Shown piece after piece: positions 9,780 through 21,000 of a stretch of DNA of 64,000 nucleotides. Numbering within the stretch: position 1 is the first letter of the stretch; every line of letters starts with the position of its first letter. Made by a program: the position numbers and the translations under genes. Location of the stretch: the NCBI RefSeq assembly GCF_949628215.1, contig NC_134277.1, positions 26,611,179 through 26,675,178 of the forward strand. The letters are read 5' to 3'. This DNA comes from Phalacrocorax aristotelis (taxonomy: Eukaryota > Chordata > Aves > Suliformes > Phalacrocoracidae). The notes under the pieces were generated by a model. That model had not been told where the DNA came from. It searched no databases and saw only the letters and a program-made list of their open reading frames with translations.

Positions 9780-10754
9780 AACATCTTGGGCGGAGGTGTG
9801 CCTATTGCAAATGGTCCTGCCCTTCCCCCCTCCAAGATTACCAATGTGAAACCCTATCTGTTCCTGCTAGGAGCCAGGGAAGGGATAGCCCCGGTAATTG
9901 AGGGTCTCAAACAGCGGGGAATTTTAGTGTTTACCCACTCCCTGTACAGTTCACCAGTGGGGCCAGTACACAAACCTAATGGCAAATGGCGACTGACCAT
10001 TGACTATCGGTGACTGAATGCAAACATTGGCCCCCTGACTGCAGCTGTACCCAACATAGCCAAATTAATTGCAACCATTCAAGAACAGTCCCACCCTATC
10101 TTTAGCAACCATTGATATGAAGGACATGTTTTCTACGGTTCCACTCCAGGAGTGTGATCGAGATCAATTTGCTTTTACCTGGGAAGGACAACAGTATACT
10201 TTTACCCGTTTGCCTCAGGGATATAAACACTCGCCTACTTTGGCCCACCGTGCCCTAGCACAGGAATTGGCAATAATCCCATCAGAAAGACAGGTCAAAG
10301 TCTATCAGTATATTGATGACATACTAATAGGGGGACATTCCATAGCTTTGGTGCAGACTATGCAGGACAGATTATTAATCGTTTGGGAGGAATAGGCCTT
10401 CAAATACCCAAAGGAAAAATACAAGCCATTGCCAGTGAAGTTAAGTTTTTGGGCATCTGGTGGAAAGGAGGGTCAATCTGTATTCCTCAGGACACCCTCT
10501 CAGTGTTAGATCAGGTAAAAATTCCAGAAAGTAAAAAGATGCTGCAACACACCTTGGGATTATTGGTCTTTTGGAGAAAGCATATCCTGAACTTTGCAAT
10601 AATTGCACGCCCCTTATATGACCTGTTGCAAAAGAGGATGATTTGGAAATGGACTCCAGCTCACGATGAGGCATTGCAGCTTTTGGTGTTTGAAGCAAGC
10701 ACCCATCAAACTCTGGGCCTTATCCACCCCACCAACCCAGTTCAAATTGAATAG
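9780..10754 (+). pseudogene. pol: Outer ERV reverse transcriptase (frame-broken)
   Basis: Fingers and palm are clear: HKPNGKWRLTIDYR before a TGA at 10011-10013, then ATIDMKDMFSTVPL after a frameshift near 10090, LPQGYKHSPTLAHRAL, and the catalytic YIDD at 10309-10320. A further frameshift near 10385 moves to the thumb (EVKFLGIW) and connection, up to TAG at 10752-10754. The motifs differ clearly from those of the inner ERV (YIDD against YVDD, GYKHSP against GFKNSP), so the two elements are different lineages. Confidence 0.88.
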
Positions 10755-11573
10755 TGGTTCGCACACTCGGGATTGTCAATTCATTTTTGGCAGAAAGGAC
10801 TAGAAGGTCCCATTCGACCAATTGGGTTATATTCTAGGAGCTTGAAGGATGCTGAAAAGCGGTATTGCAGTTGGGAAAAGGGTTTGTTTATAGTGAGCTT
10901 AGCTCTTAGAGAAGCGGAGTGAACTATACGCCAACAACCTACAGTTTTAAGGGGACCCTTCAAGGTAATTAAGCCTGTGTTAGCAGGGACCCCTACCCCT
11001 GACGGGGTGGCCCAAAGGGATACTGTGAGGAAATGGTATACTAAAATCAAACATTATTATAGTGTTTTTACAGTCACTTAAGGTACCCCAAATGTGTTAA
11101 ACATAGAGGAAAAAGTGACAAACCACCTGGAGGAGGTTATCCCTCCTCCTTCTGTAGTTAAGATTGCCCCGCCATTTTCGGAGGAGCTGTGAAATGTATG
11201 GTTCACAGACACCTCCGCCAAATGAGAGGGCAAACAGTGGAAGTATCGGGCTGTAGCTATTAATGTGGATACTAAGAGGGAAATACTTACTGAAGGCAAG
11301 GGCAGTGCCCAAGTTGGGAGAGTTAGTGGCAGTATGGAGGGTGTTTAATAGTGAGGGAAAAGCGGGGACTCCGGTGTATACCTACACTGACTCATTTGCA
11401 GTATTCAAAGGGTGCACAGAATGGCTCCCTTTTTGGGAACAGAACAACTGGGAGGTAAATCGGGTGCCAGTGTGGCAAAAGGAGAGGTGGCAAGAAATCT
11501 TAAATGTTGCAAAACCATGGGGATTTCACAATAGCATGGGTGCCCTCCCACCAGGAAGGGGGTATTCCAGTGA
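10755..11573 (+). pseudogene. pol: Outer ERV connection and RNase H (decayed)
   Basis: The connection domain is readable to about 11080 (for example GLYSRSLKDAEKRYCSWEKG), with stops at 10919 and 11079. VWFTDTSAK around 11196 has the form of the first RNase H strand. After a frameshift near 11265, YTYTDSFAVFKG and FWEQNNW (about 11380-11460) look like the third catalytic aspartate region of RNase H. Stops at 11190 and 11221 break the domain. Confidence 0.75.
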
Positions 11574-12490
11574 GTGATTGGAATAATAGGGCAGACAAAT
11601 TGGCCAGAATTGCCCCTCTGCAGAAGGGAGGACCAAACAGGAGAAAATTGGGATAGGCTTCTAGAATGGCTACATGTTAAACGTGGCCACAGAGGGTCTA
11701 AAGATTTATACAAGGAGGCACATGCCAGAGGCTGGCCTGTCACTCTGGAAGCTTGCAGGACCTGTATTTCAGCTTGTGAACAATGCCGACTTTGGCTAGA
11801 GCGACATCCCGTGGAGGAGTTTCCACTCCATTTGAGAGACAGAAAGACCCTCTGGGAAGTCTGGCAAATTGATTATATTGGGCGTTTCCGAAAGTTGGAA
11901 GGAAAACAATATGTATTAGTAGGCGTGGAAGTAATTTCTGGGCTAGTCCAGGCCAAAGCATTTCCACGAGCAACTGGGGCCCTGAAAATTTGGTTTAGCT
12001 CCCTCCCAAAACCTAGTTCTATTCAGTCAGACAATGGTAGTTATTTTACTGCTACCAGAGTACAGGAGTGGGCAAGGGAAGAAGGAATCAAGTGAGTATT
12101 CCACACCCCATATTACCCCCAAGCCAATGGGATAGTGGAATGAATTAATGGGCTCTTAAAATGATTTCTGAAACCTCATAAGCCACATTGGGTGGAGCGT
12201 CTCTGGGATGCAGTTACCCGAGTCAATGATCACTGGGGAATAAATGGATACTTCCCGACTAAATGTCTTTTGTCCTAAACCCCCAGTTTTAATTCCAAAG
12301 TCTCAAGCTCTTAGTGTTCCAAGGGAACCAACCTTCTCTCCTGGACAGCCAGTGTTGGTAGAAATGCCAACCAATGGGGCCCTCCCCCTCATACTTGCTG
12401 AACCCCTTAATAAATATGCCCGGAAGGCTGAAGATGCCTGGGGGAAAGAGCACAAAATTAACACTCGCTGGATTGTTCCCTCATTTTAGC
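11574..12490 (+). pseudogene. pol: Outer ERV integrase
   Basis: Counting from 11574, a zinc-binding finger has His34, His39, Cys68 and Cys71. The catalytic triad is Asp100 (WQIDYIG), Asp153 (QSDNGSYF) and a glutamate at codon 189 (PQANGIVE), giving exactly D-X35-E. The frame is broken by TGA at 12093-12095 between the second and third catalytic residue, by two more stops near 12140-12165, and by a shift before 12244. The C-terminal domain continues in the new frame to TAG at 12487-12489. Integrase would insert the provirus DNA; this copy is inactive but was clearly complete before decay. Confidence 0.9.
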
Positions 12491-12660
12491 CATGTAGATG
12501 AAGCCCAAACTGGGCAAGCCGACGTTTTGTTTCATTTCACAGGAGATCTCTGCAGGAACGCAACCGAATGTGGGAAGATTAACATTTGATTATGACTATT
12601 TGTATTTTTGTGACTGTTTTTTATGACATTTGTAAGCTTAGGCTGGATTTGTAGAGCAAA

Positions 12661-14257
12661 ATGTCAATTTTGGTTTTTTGGTGTACTGTATGGGTTGCGA
12701 TCCCTGGAACAATCAGTTATCCCCTCAAAGACTTTAGGGATGAAGGAAATGATATAAAGAATTCTTTTATGCAATTGGCTGAACAAATAGCAAGTGTTTG
12801 TAACCTCACAGAATGCTGGATATGTGGAGGACCGTTTGGGTAGCTATACCTTTGCTACCAAAATGGTTGGTGAGTAAATATAGCGAAACGAAAGGGAATA
12901 AAACATGGCAGAGCTCACATGACTCACCATGGCACATAAAATTTCCAGAGAAAGGTAAATACTGTTTGGCTAGAACACAAAAGGATGGCGTCTTTGTGTT
13001 GTGGGTAACAGCACATGTGAATGGACATATCAGAACATAAGCATAACCGTTCAGGTGGGATAGGGGCCACATGAAACGGATGAACTCGTGGGTGAATGAA
13101 GAGGGATACCAGAACGCATTTCCAGATTTTGGTCTCTCATGCCTAATTACCAGCTGAGGCAACACTGTAGGCCATGATTGTATTTGGGACCAGGAAGCAG
13201 GAGCTTACAACTGTAAATATTGTAATAGAATAGATTGGCCCCGTTGGAGGACAACGTGGGAAGAACTTTGTTCAGACATACCATGTTGTGAAAACTCCAC
13301 AAAGGAATCGCTATATTCTTGTGTTGAAAGTGAGCCATTTGGTTTAGAACCTACCCCTTATTTTGACCCTTCACCCCGTGTGGAACATTGGAAAGGGCCC
13401 TTTGCTAACGGATCAGTGGCCCTCGAGGGACGCTATTGGATATGTGGAAACCATGCATATAAAGTGCTACCAGCAAACTGGTCAGGAATATGTTATGTTG
13501 TGGTGATCTGTCCCTTGTTTTCCTTACTCTCAGAAACAGATGGAGACCGTTTAGGCATTCAAATATGTGATAATTTGAAGCAGGAAAAACGATCCAAAGT
13601 TATTGATACCTCCCTCACCGATGGGAGTGGCCAGTCCTGGGGTAAAGACATGTGGATCCCCCAACGTATCACACAGCATTATGGACCTGCAACTTGGAAC
13701 CCCAATGAATGGATTAGTGGTGCTTGAGAACCCATTTATAACCTAAATCGCATTATCTGGCTGCAAGCCGTATTAGAAATTATCACCAATCAAACAGCTG
13801 AGGCCCTTGACCTATTGGCAGACCAGGCAACCCAAATGCGAACTGCAATTTATCAACATCGCATGGTTCTCAACTACCTACTAGCCGAAGAAGGTGGGGT
13901 CTGTGGGAAATGGAATGATTCTAATTGCTGTTTAAAAATTGATGACAATGGCAAAGTCATTAAAAAAATTACTGCCGGAATATGGAAATTGGCCCATGTT
14001 CCCACCCAAACCTGGAAAGGCTGGAATGTTGATATGTTTTCCTGGCTTCCACGAGGTCCTTGGATCAAAAAATCTTATTTTACCTATTGTGTGGTCTAGC
14101 TGTGTTACTGTTTTTGCCATGTGTCATCCCATGTTTCGCTCAGTTAATCCAATGTGTTGTCACAAATATGCAGTTTGTACCCATTGTATCACCTGATGGA
14201 GTTAAACACATTCGAGCTGTACGTCAATCTGTGTCATCCACAGTCCAAATTGTATAA
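12661..14257 (+). pseudogene. env: Outer ERV env (surface and transmembrane parts)
   Basis: The first open stretch (12661-12843) begins with a hydrophobic leader and contains CWIC (12814-12825), a CXXC-type motif like that of gamma-type surface units. Later stretches (13380-13727) hold RYWICGNHAY and LPANWSG. The transmembrane part (13815-14099) has heptad-like leucines, then C-X7-CC at 13902-13931, one residue longer than the usual CX6CC. A frameshift near 14046 moves the membrane span ([20 protein letters not shown]) and tail into the frame ending at 14257. Several stops (for example 12841, 13725) and frame changes destroy it. The exact start of env is not certain. Confidence 0.8.
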
Positions 14258-14486
14258 ACTGTTTGTCTCCCCAATCTGATTTATTTGGAAACTGAATTGT
14301 TACTGAAGTTAGACATTGGCCTTGTTTAGAGTTGATATTGTTATAATGTTTTGGCTTGCGTAGCTAGCATCTTTGTTACTGCTCTCTCTCTCTCACACTT
14401 TCCTCTCTTTCTTTCATTTTATCTTTGTTTCTATTCTTTCATTACTGTCTCTCTATATCTGCCACCAGTGTTGAGCCACGGGGTGG
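14258..14486 (+). other. Non-coding stretch between outer env and 3' LTR
   Basis: It is pyrimidine-rich on the plus strand (CT repeats at about 14380-14460) and ends in CCACGGGGTGG, which would be a weak polypurine tract immediately before the LTR. No gene is seen. Confidence 0.6.
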
Positions 14487-15049
14487 TGTAAGGGACTAGA
14501 AACTAGTGTCAACGTTGCCGGCAGAACGGCTTGACTACCAAGGCTTCACCACCACGGCAACTGAGGAGGTTCTACCCAACAGGAACATATATATATCTAT
14601 CTATATCTTGTTGTCTCGGAGCACATAGGCCAAGTCCTCTGCACATGCTCCTGGCCCCAGGGTCATCTTACAACAGACGGGAGGGGGGCTCGGACCCCCT
14701 GGAACCCTCTGGAACCATCGAGCACCCTCTCGTGACGATACTGCGCATGCGCCCCACTGCCGAGCGGGAGGTGCGGCCATGCAAACCAGCACATTGACTA
14801 TGCAACGCAACAGTGCTATAAAAGGCGGAACCAGCAGAGACCAGTTGGAACATTCCCCCACCGGGCTGAAGAGACACCGGACCGATGGGACACTGCAGAT
14901 CCGTGGTGGTAGCTATTGTAACTCTCTCCCTCTCGCTTTTTCCTTTTTTTCCTCTTTCTCTCCTTTTCTCTTGTGTACTTGCTGGCGGCCAAATAAAGTG
15001 ACTTGGCATTTGACTCCGTTTGAGTCTTAATTCTGTTCCCGAGAATACA
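14487..15049 (+). repeat. Outer ERV 3' LTR (about 563 bp)
   Basis: The proposed start is TGTA (14487) and the end TACA (15049), an inverted terminal pair. Inside are TATAAAA at 14817-14823 and AATAAA at 14992-14997, spaced as promoter and polyadenylation signal, with a pyrimidine-rich block between. The matching 5' LTR lies outside the window, so the ends are inferred from signals, not from alignment. Confidence 0.75.
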
Positions 15050-18000
15050 ACAAACCTGGTCACGATAACACATCCAATTGAACATCACTCAGAAGTTAAG
15101 CCCAGCCGCCCCTAGCCGCTCAGAATTATCTGAGGTTGGTTAGAAAGCAAGGGGGCTCAACTTCTGCCAAATTGTGCAACCCAACAGTGGATCATGACAC
15201 AAACATAGTCAAGTGAGAGGGGAAAAAAGTGTGGGCCTTTTATGGCTGATCAGTGAAGATAATCTCCTAAGTGGCCTGCTCTGATTTACCCTATAAGGCC
15301 TGCTGACTACAGAGACAGTTTAACCTACCAATTCATTAAAATAGGCCAATTCCCCAAACAGAAATTACTGTGCATCACACTGACCAGAGCTGTGGTCAGG
15401 CTGCCTCCTGGAATTGTCTGGGCTTAGGGCAAGGTCAGCTTTTCCTAAAGTTAGCACTAGTTGTGGATGCACAGTATCTCAGAAAGTTAAAATTTAAAAG
15501 ATTATACAGGGTACTGAGCAAGAGTTACTGAAAATATCTGCTACACACTTAGGCAAGTGGGTGGTGATGGTACTTTTACATTTAGAATATAACTTATATG
15601 GATTTGTTTCCATATATCAAGGCAACACCTGTGAGCCCAAGGGTAGACAAGAACCCCATATGCTGTTATACAGACATAGCACAAAATGATGGACCCTGGC
15701 TGAGGAAACTTAAAATCTGAGGATGGTCTTTCTGTGGGTTGTAGGTAAACTTTTTATCTACTGGCTGCATGGTGCAGTGAATTCATAGGTATTCAGGTAG
15801 TAGCAGATAACTGGGCAGTTGCTCTAGTTCAACCAGAACCATGAAGCAGCTCTGATCCTGAAACAATTACTGTGGTGCTGAGACCCCATTAAATGAGGTC
15901 TGTTTCGAAGCTAGAGATACGTGATTACAAGGCTTCTGGATCAGAGCTGGCTTTCCCTCAGGCAGTTTGGAGCACAGGGGAAGTGGCCATGCAGTTGCTT
16001 GTATTTCTTTATGTAGATATGTTCTGCAGATGTTTTTTTCAAGTTTCTAATTCCTTTTTAAAATTTTCTTTGGGGAGTAGGTTAGGGTAACTGAAAAATG
16101 CCCAGAGTTTGCAAAAATACAGGGTGGGTGGGAAGCATGATAAAATTGTATGTTACTTCAAGTTGACTAGAAATTTGTTAAGTCAAAGCAAAAAAACCTA
16201 TAAAGAAAATATAATCTTGAGACAGATTTCATGCTACCCAGGACGTACTATCTATTTGAAAATGGGTGTAAAGTTCTTGGTGCACAGTTGGCACTGATTA
16301 CTCACTATGTGCAATTGTAGATGACTTCATGTGTTGTAGGGCAATACCTCTATAGTGAAACTACAAGGTAATGGCTTGATCCTGTGCCTTACACCATCAA
16401 TGGTAAGGTTTTCAATGCCTTCAGTCATTTAGGATCCAGACACTATAATGACATCTGAAAAAAGCCAGTCTGATTGTACGAACCTAGACTCCTGAAGTGA
16501 ATCTTCACTGCTTCCTTAGAAATCCCATCCTGTTTACACTACGCTACAGCACATTTTATCCCAACACTGTTTGGATGCATGCTTCATGTAATCCAGAACA
16601 CATTATTTTAATGCATACTGTTTGCAGGGCAATCACACTGACACAGAAAGAAAGGGAACCACTCAAAACACGGTTTTGACATTGAGCTAATCAGCACTGT
16701 CTGGGATTTATTATTCTTCATACAAAAATGAACTGAAAGGCAAAAAACTTGTTAACATGACTTAATAAGAATTTTGCACATAGAATTCCCTTTGACAAAT
16801 GTCCCTTCGGTGGTGCAAAGGGCTCATCTTGCCCCTTTGCATGTTAACTGGTGAAACATGCCAAAGACTGTGACGCTCAATAAGAAAATGAGTTACACGA
16901 CCCCCTTAAAATGAAACCAATTTAAATTTGACTTCAAGTGAAAAGAATGGTCTTGCTTTGTATAAACATCAATTGTAAAATTGTATCAAATGATCCAAGA
17001 TGTCCTACAGCCATAAATTATGTGGGTGCTGTGTGCAAGCTGTGTAAGTGAGCCTGTAAGATTCCAGTGCAAATGCTGAAAAGAACTCCCTGTGTTTGTG
17101 GAGGATTTAATGTAGCAACAGTCTAAATCTGCCTTTCTCTCAAATGGAGAGCATCCAACAGTTAATCTGCTGGGGCCTATATTCAAGATTAAGCACTCAG
17201 CCTGTCAGCCAAGAGGCATGACTGATTCTTAGTTTTAGGACACAAAAAATGTTAAAGTGATATATATTTTTTCTTATGCTCTTTGTGAACATTTCCCTTT
17301 TTAACCTGAGCTCGTTTAGGACTAATGAGATCAGCATGGTTTGTTATACTGAAGTACTTGTTCTACCTGCAAGCATCTATTTTCCCTCTATATTGCATGT
17401 CCAGAAAGAAACTTCTAGAAAAATGGTAGGAAAAAATGTTTGCACAGAAGATGGAACTGTCAAAGGACACATAAATCTGAGTTAGCTTCTTTTCAGACGT
17501 AAACAGGACCTCTTAATGCAGCCTGCCTAACATTTACACACCTGGGCTATTACATGCTTCTCAAAGGTTGCCACAGTAAACTTCTCAATTTTAGGAATAT
17601 TAAAAAAAAATTCTGATTCCTAACCATAAATACTTTTAATCTTGTTTGCTTGGAAAAAAAAAAAAAGATAGCTCATCCTGTTCTTGAATAGTCAACCAAT
17701 AGAAAACCCTGTTCTAGGTACAAGTGATTCTGAAATAACTAATGTTTTCTGGCTCTCCAGAGGTTCTTAGGTCCTTATTATTGCTTTTGGATGATGGTCA
17801 CCTTCTGTTTAGATTTGCTGAATGTATTTATCCTGGCTGACGGGCCTTCTGATATCTGTAGATTTGACTCCAGGGTCGTGTGTGCGTGGATTCTAACAGA
17901 ACACCCTGTTAGGAACATGGTCTGGCCCTGACCAGGGGCGTGCTAGTTTCTTTCTTTTGAAAAGAAATGACCTGTTAGACTAAATGACCTCATACTGCTG

Positions 18001-21000
18001 ATAACGAACTGCCTGAAGCAGTATCAACCACAAATACCAACCCTGATATTTGCCACTCTCTTTGTGGAGCTTTCCAGAGGACACTCTATTTCCAGCTACA
18101 CAAGTATCAGATCTGCACTGATGTGTCTGCCTGGAGCTGAGACTGACTCACCTACAGGCCAACAATGACCTTGTCAAAGCCAGTGTTCAGACTTCTGCTC
18201 ACCACAGATGATGTTTTTCTTGTCATAAGCAAGAACTAGATGAAGGAGAGGATTTAGAAACTGATCACAGCAGGGCCCTGACTGAAATACATGCTTTGAT
18301 GTCTCCTCTGAGGGAGACTACGTCCCTTCACTAATTGCTAGGAAGCCCTGGGAGACCAGTGAGGTACTTAACCAACTGAAACCTGAGAATTTAAAATCCA
18401 ACCTCCTCCTCATAAGTGAGGTGAAGTACTGGGGCCTCCATCCTGCCAGCTGATTTCTGTGGGTGAATTACTATTATTTGTTACTGTGTATGGTGATATT
18501 CTGTGATTAAGTCATATATACAAACCATTTTAAAGGCATTTTGTGCAGTTAGAGCTACCACTGCTTTTCCATTACTAAAAAAGTACTATAATAATGTAGG
18601 CCTCCCTGTAGGCACATTCACTGAAGAAGAAACCATGTCAGACTGACTGATATGAGTAAGCAGTGGTGGAGCATTTTGTGTGGGAACACAATGCAGTGTG
18701 TATCTGTAGGGGTTTTGTTCCCAAAGGAATATGTAAAATTAGGTATCCAAGATATCTGTACAAAGGCTTTTTTCATATTTATGACTCTCAACACAGTATT
18801 TGCTACACGCTATTTTAAAATACGGTGTAAATTAACATTCACTATTTGCTTACACCTAAAACCAAACCCAGTCATAAGAATAGATCCTAAAGGTATTTGA
18901 TGTGAAAACCACTATAAGTAAGTACTAAAAGAATGCCTGCCCTCTATAGTTCTTAGTTCAGAGAGCTCAATTACACAACATATATACACATGTAAATATA
19001 CACAAAGAAATGCTACATTAAATAAAAAATGGCAACAAGGAGTTATTGAAAAGTCAGAACTCTTTGAGCAGTTTAATCCTACAATTAAATTCTAAAAGAC
19101 AAGTAGAATTGTGGATGTGCATTGTCCAAAATGCAGAAACGCTCAACAAATGTTTCTGTCCCATATTTGGAAAGAAGCAAGATCACACATTTCTCATGCA
19201 TTGATAATGGAGTAGCTTGCAGCCCATTAGTAACCATGGAGGATATTAAACAACATCTACTAGAAATAAACATTTTTAAATCAGCAAGCTAGATAACTAG
19301 CACCCAAAAGTCCCTTAAAGAGTTGGTTGAGGAAATGTCTGGTATGTCAATGCTGTTCTTAAAGAAATCCTGCAATAGTGAGGAAAGTCTAGAAGAGTAG
19401 AAGTAAGCTAACATTGATTCAATATTAAAAAGAAGGCCTGAGTTTTAAAAGTAATTAACAAATCAGAACCATTTTTCCCTGGAGACCAATTCTGTCATTG
19501 ACTCATGCCTCACGCTTTTCAGCAGTTTTGCAAATGATCTGGTAGTAAATATGAAACTACTTGCGCTAGAGCTAGCAGGCAAATAAATGGTTGCTGGAAT
19601 AATGCAGAGGAATTAGATTAAGTAATAAACCGAGCCCATTCCAGCAAGTCACATTTTAATACAGCTAAATAGAAGACATACATGGAATAAGGGATGACAA
19701 CACCACCTTTTGACTGGGGAACAGCACAGAAAATTTTATATGGGAAATGTTAGTTTAGCTAAAAAGACAATACTTCTCCCTGTATCTTATCTTGCTCTTA
19801 TCCTTAACTAAATCTGGACTGCAAAGCTAGGATGTCTATTCAAGCAGAGACACTCAGAAGCTACAGGTCATGCTGGAGATAAAGTTTCATATGAACACTG
19901 AGTGTGATACATAAGTCCTTGGATATTTTTTTTTGAGTATTGAGTAGGACAAGAGAGATGATAGCACCTTTGTGAATTGTGTTGACTTGGCCAACATTAT
20001 GATACTATGCACAGTCCTGCAATGGAATTTGTCTCACTTGATCACACACACTCACAGTGTGTTAATCTCTAGATGGCTTTCGTAGTTAATGAAATTGAGT
20101 TCATTTAAGGTGATGCTCTTTTCATTACAAAAGGCATCCTAAAATAGCTTGAAGATGGCTGTCTGTAGCACACCGTAGGTGCTTCTCCTTAGGTTAAATG
20201 AATCCCATCCGTGGTGTCAGGTGCTTTAAAAAATACTGAGAAACCAGAGAACACGCAGAGCTATTCAAGCTGCCTGAGCATCATGTACAAGAAGAATCCA
20301 CAATTGTTTATTTTATCAGGGGACTGAAAAATGACTTCTTAGAATAGAGGAAACAGAATAACAAAAGTATAAACTGGTGGTGTCAAAACAGGGAGCAAAC
20401 TACTAAGGGGAAAAGGAAAAATCTCCTGTCTGAAGAATAACTGGGTATCTTCTTAGAATACATGGTTTAGCTAAAGACAAGATAGAGTACAGTGGTGAAT
20501 GAGTGAAAAGCGATGGCTTGCGATGTACTGATTAGACTGGATGATCTAATGAACTCTTGTGATCTTAACCTTGATGAGACAATGAGTTGCTCAGTTTAAC
20601 TGCAGGAAATATAAGGTTCTGATGCAGAAATGCTCTCAGTATAAGAATAGAGGCATGCTTATTGGCAAATAAAATTAGTTAAGACAAACTGCAAACCTGT
20701 GATTTAAAGTTTATTATGTGTTAGTTAATAGCATTTGTTTTCTTCCATAGAACTAAATTTCACAGCTTTAGCATCAGGTGCTAAAGCTATGGCACAAACA
20801 GGCTTTTATTATGGGGTCGGGACCATATAGAATAAAAAAAAAAATTTTGAGTTTTTTAGAATGCAGTTGGAAGACAAGTAATAATAAAAGGCAGATAACT
20901 CCCATGTTGACCTGTCTCAGCCTACATTCTGGAAATGTTTGGCAAAAGATAAGCAGTCTTTTGTGTTGTTAATGCATCAAATAATGTATTACCAAGGCAC

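Larger units (their letters stand above)
1..15049 (+). mobile_element. Outer endogenous retrovirus (5' truncated by window edge), interrupted by a second ERV
   Basis: The plus strand reads, in order, a gag remnant, protease, reverse transcriptase, RNase H, integrase, env and a 3' LTR, which is retroviral gene order. The 5' LTR, primer-binding site and gag start lie left of base 1. Bases 1492-9682 are a later insertion (inner ERV plus one copy of its target duplication). Without them the protease frame runs on uninterrupted, so the two halves belong to one provirus. The integrase spacing (D-X35-E) and an env with a CXXC-type surface motif and a C-X7-CC transmembrane motif suggest a gamma-like avian ERV, but genus is not settled. 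Multiple stops and frameshifts make it defective. Confidence 0.9.
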
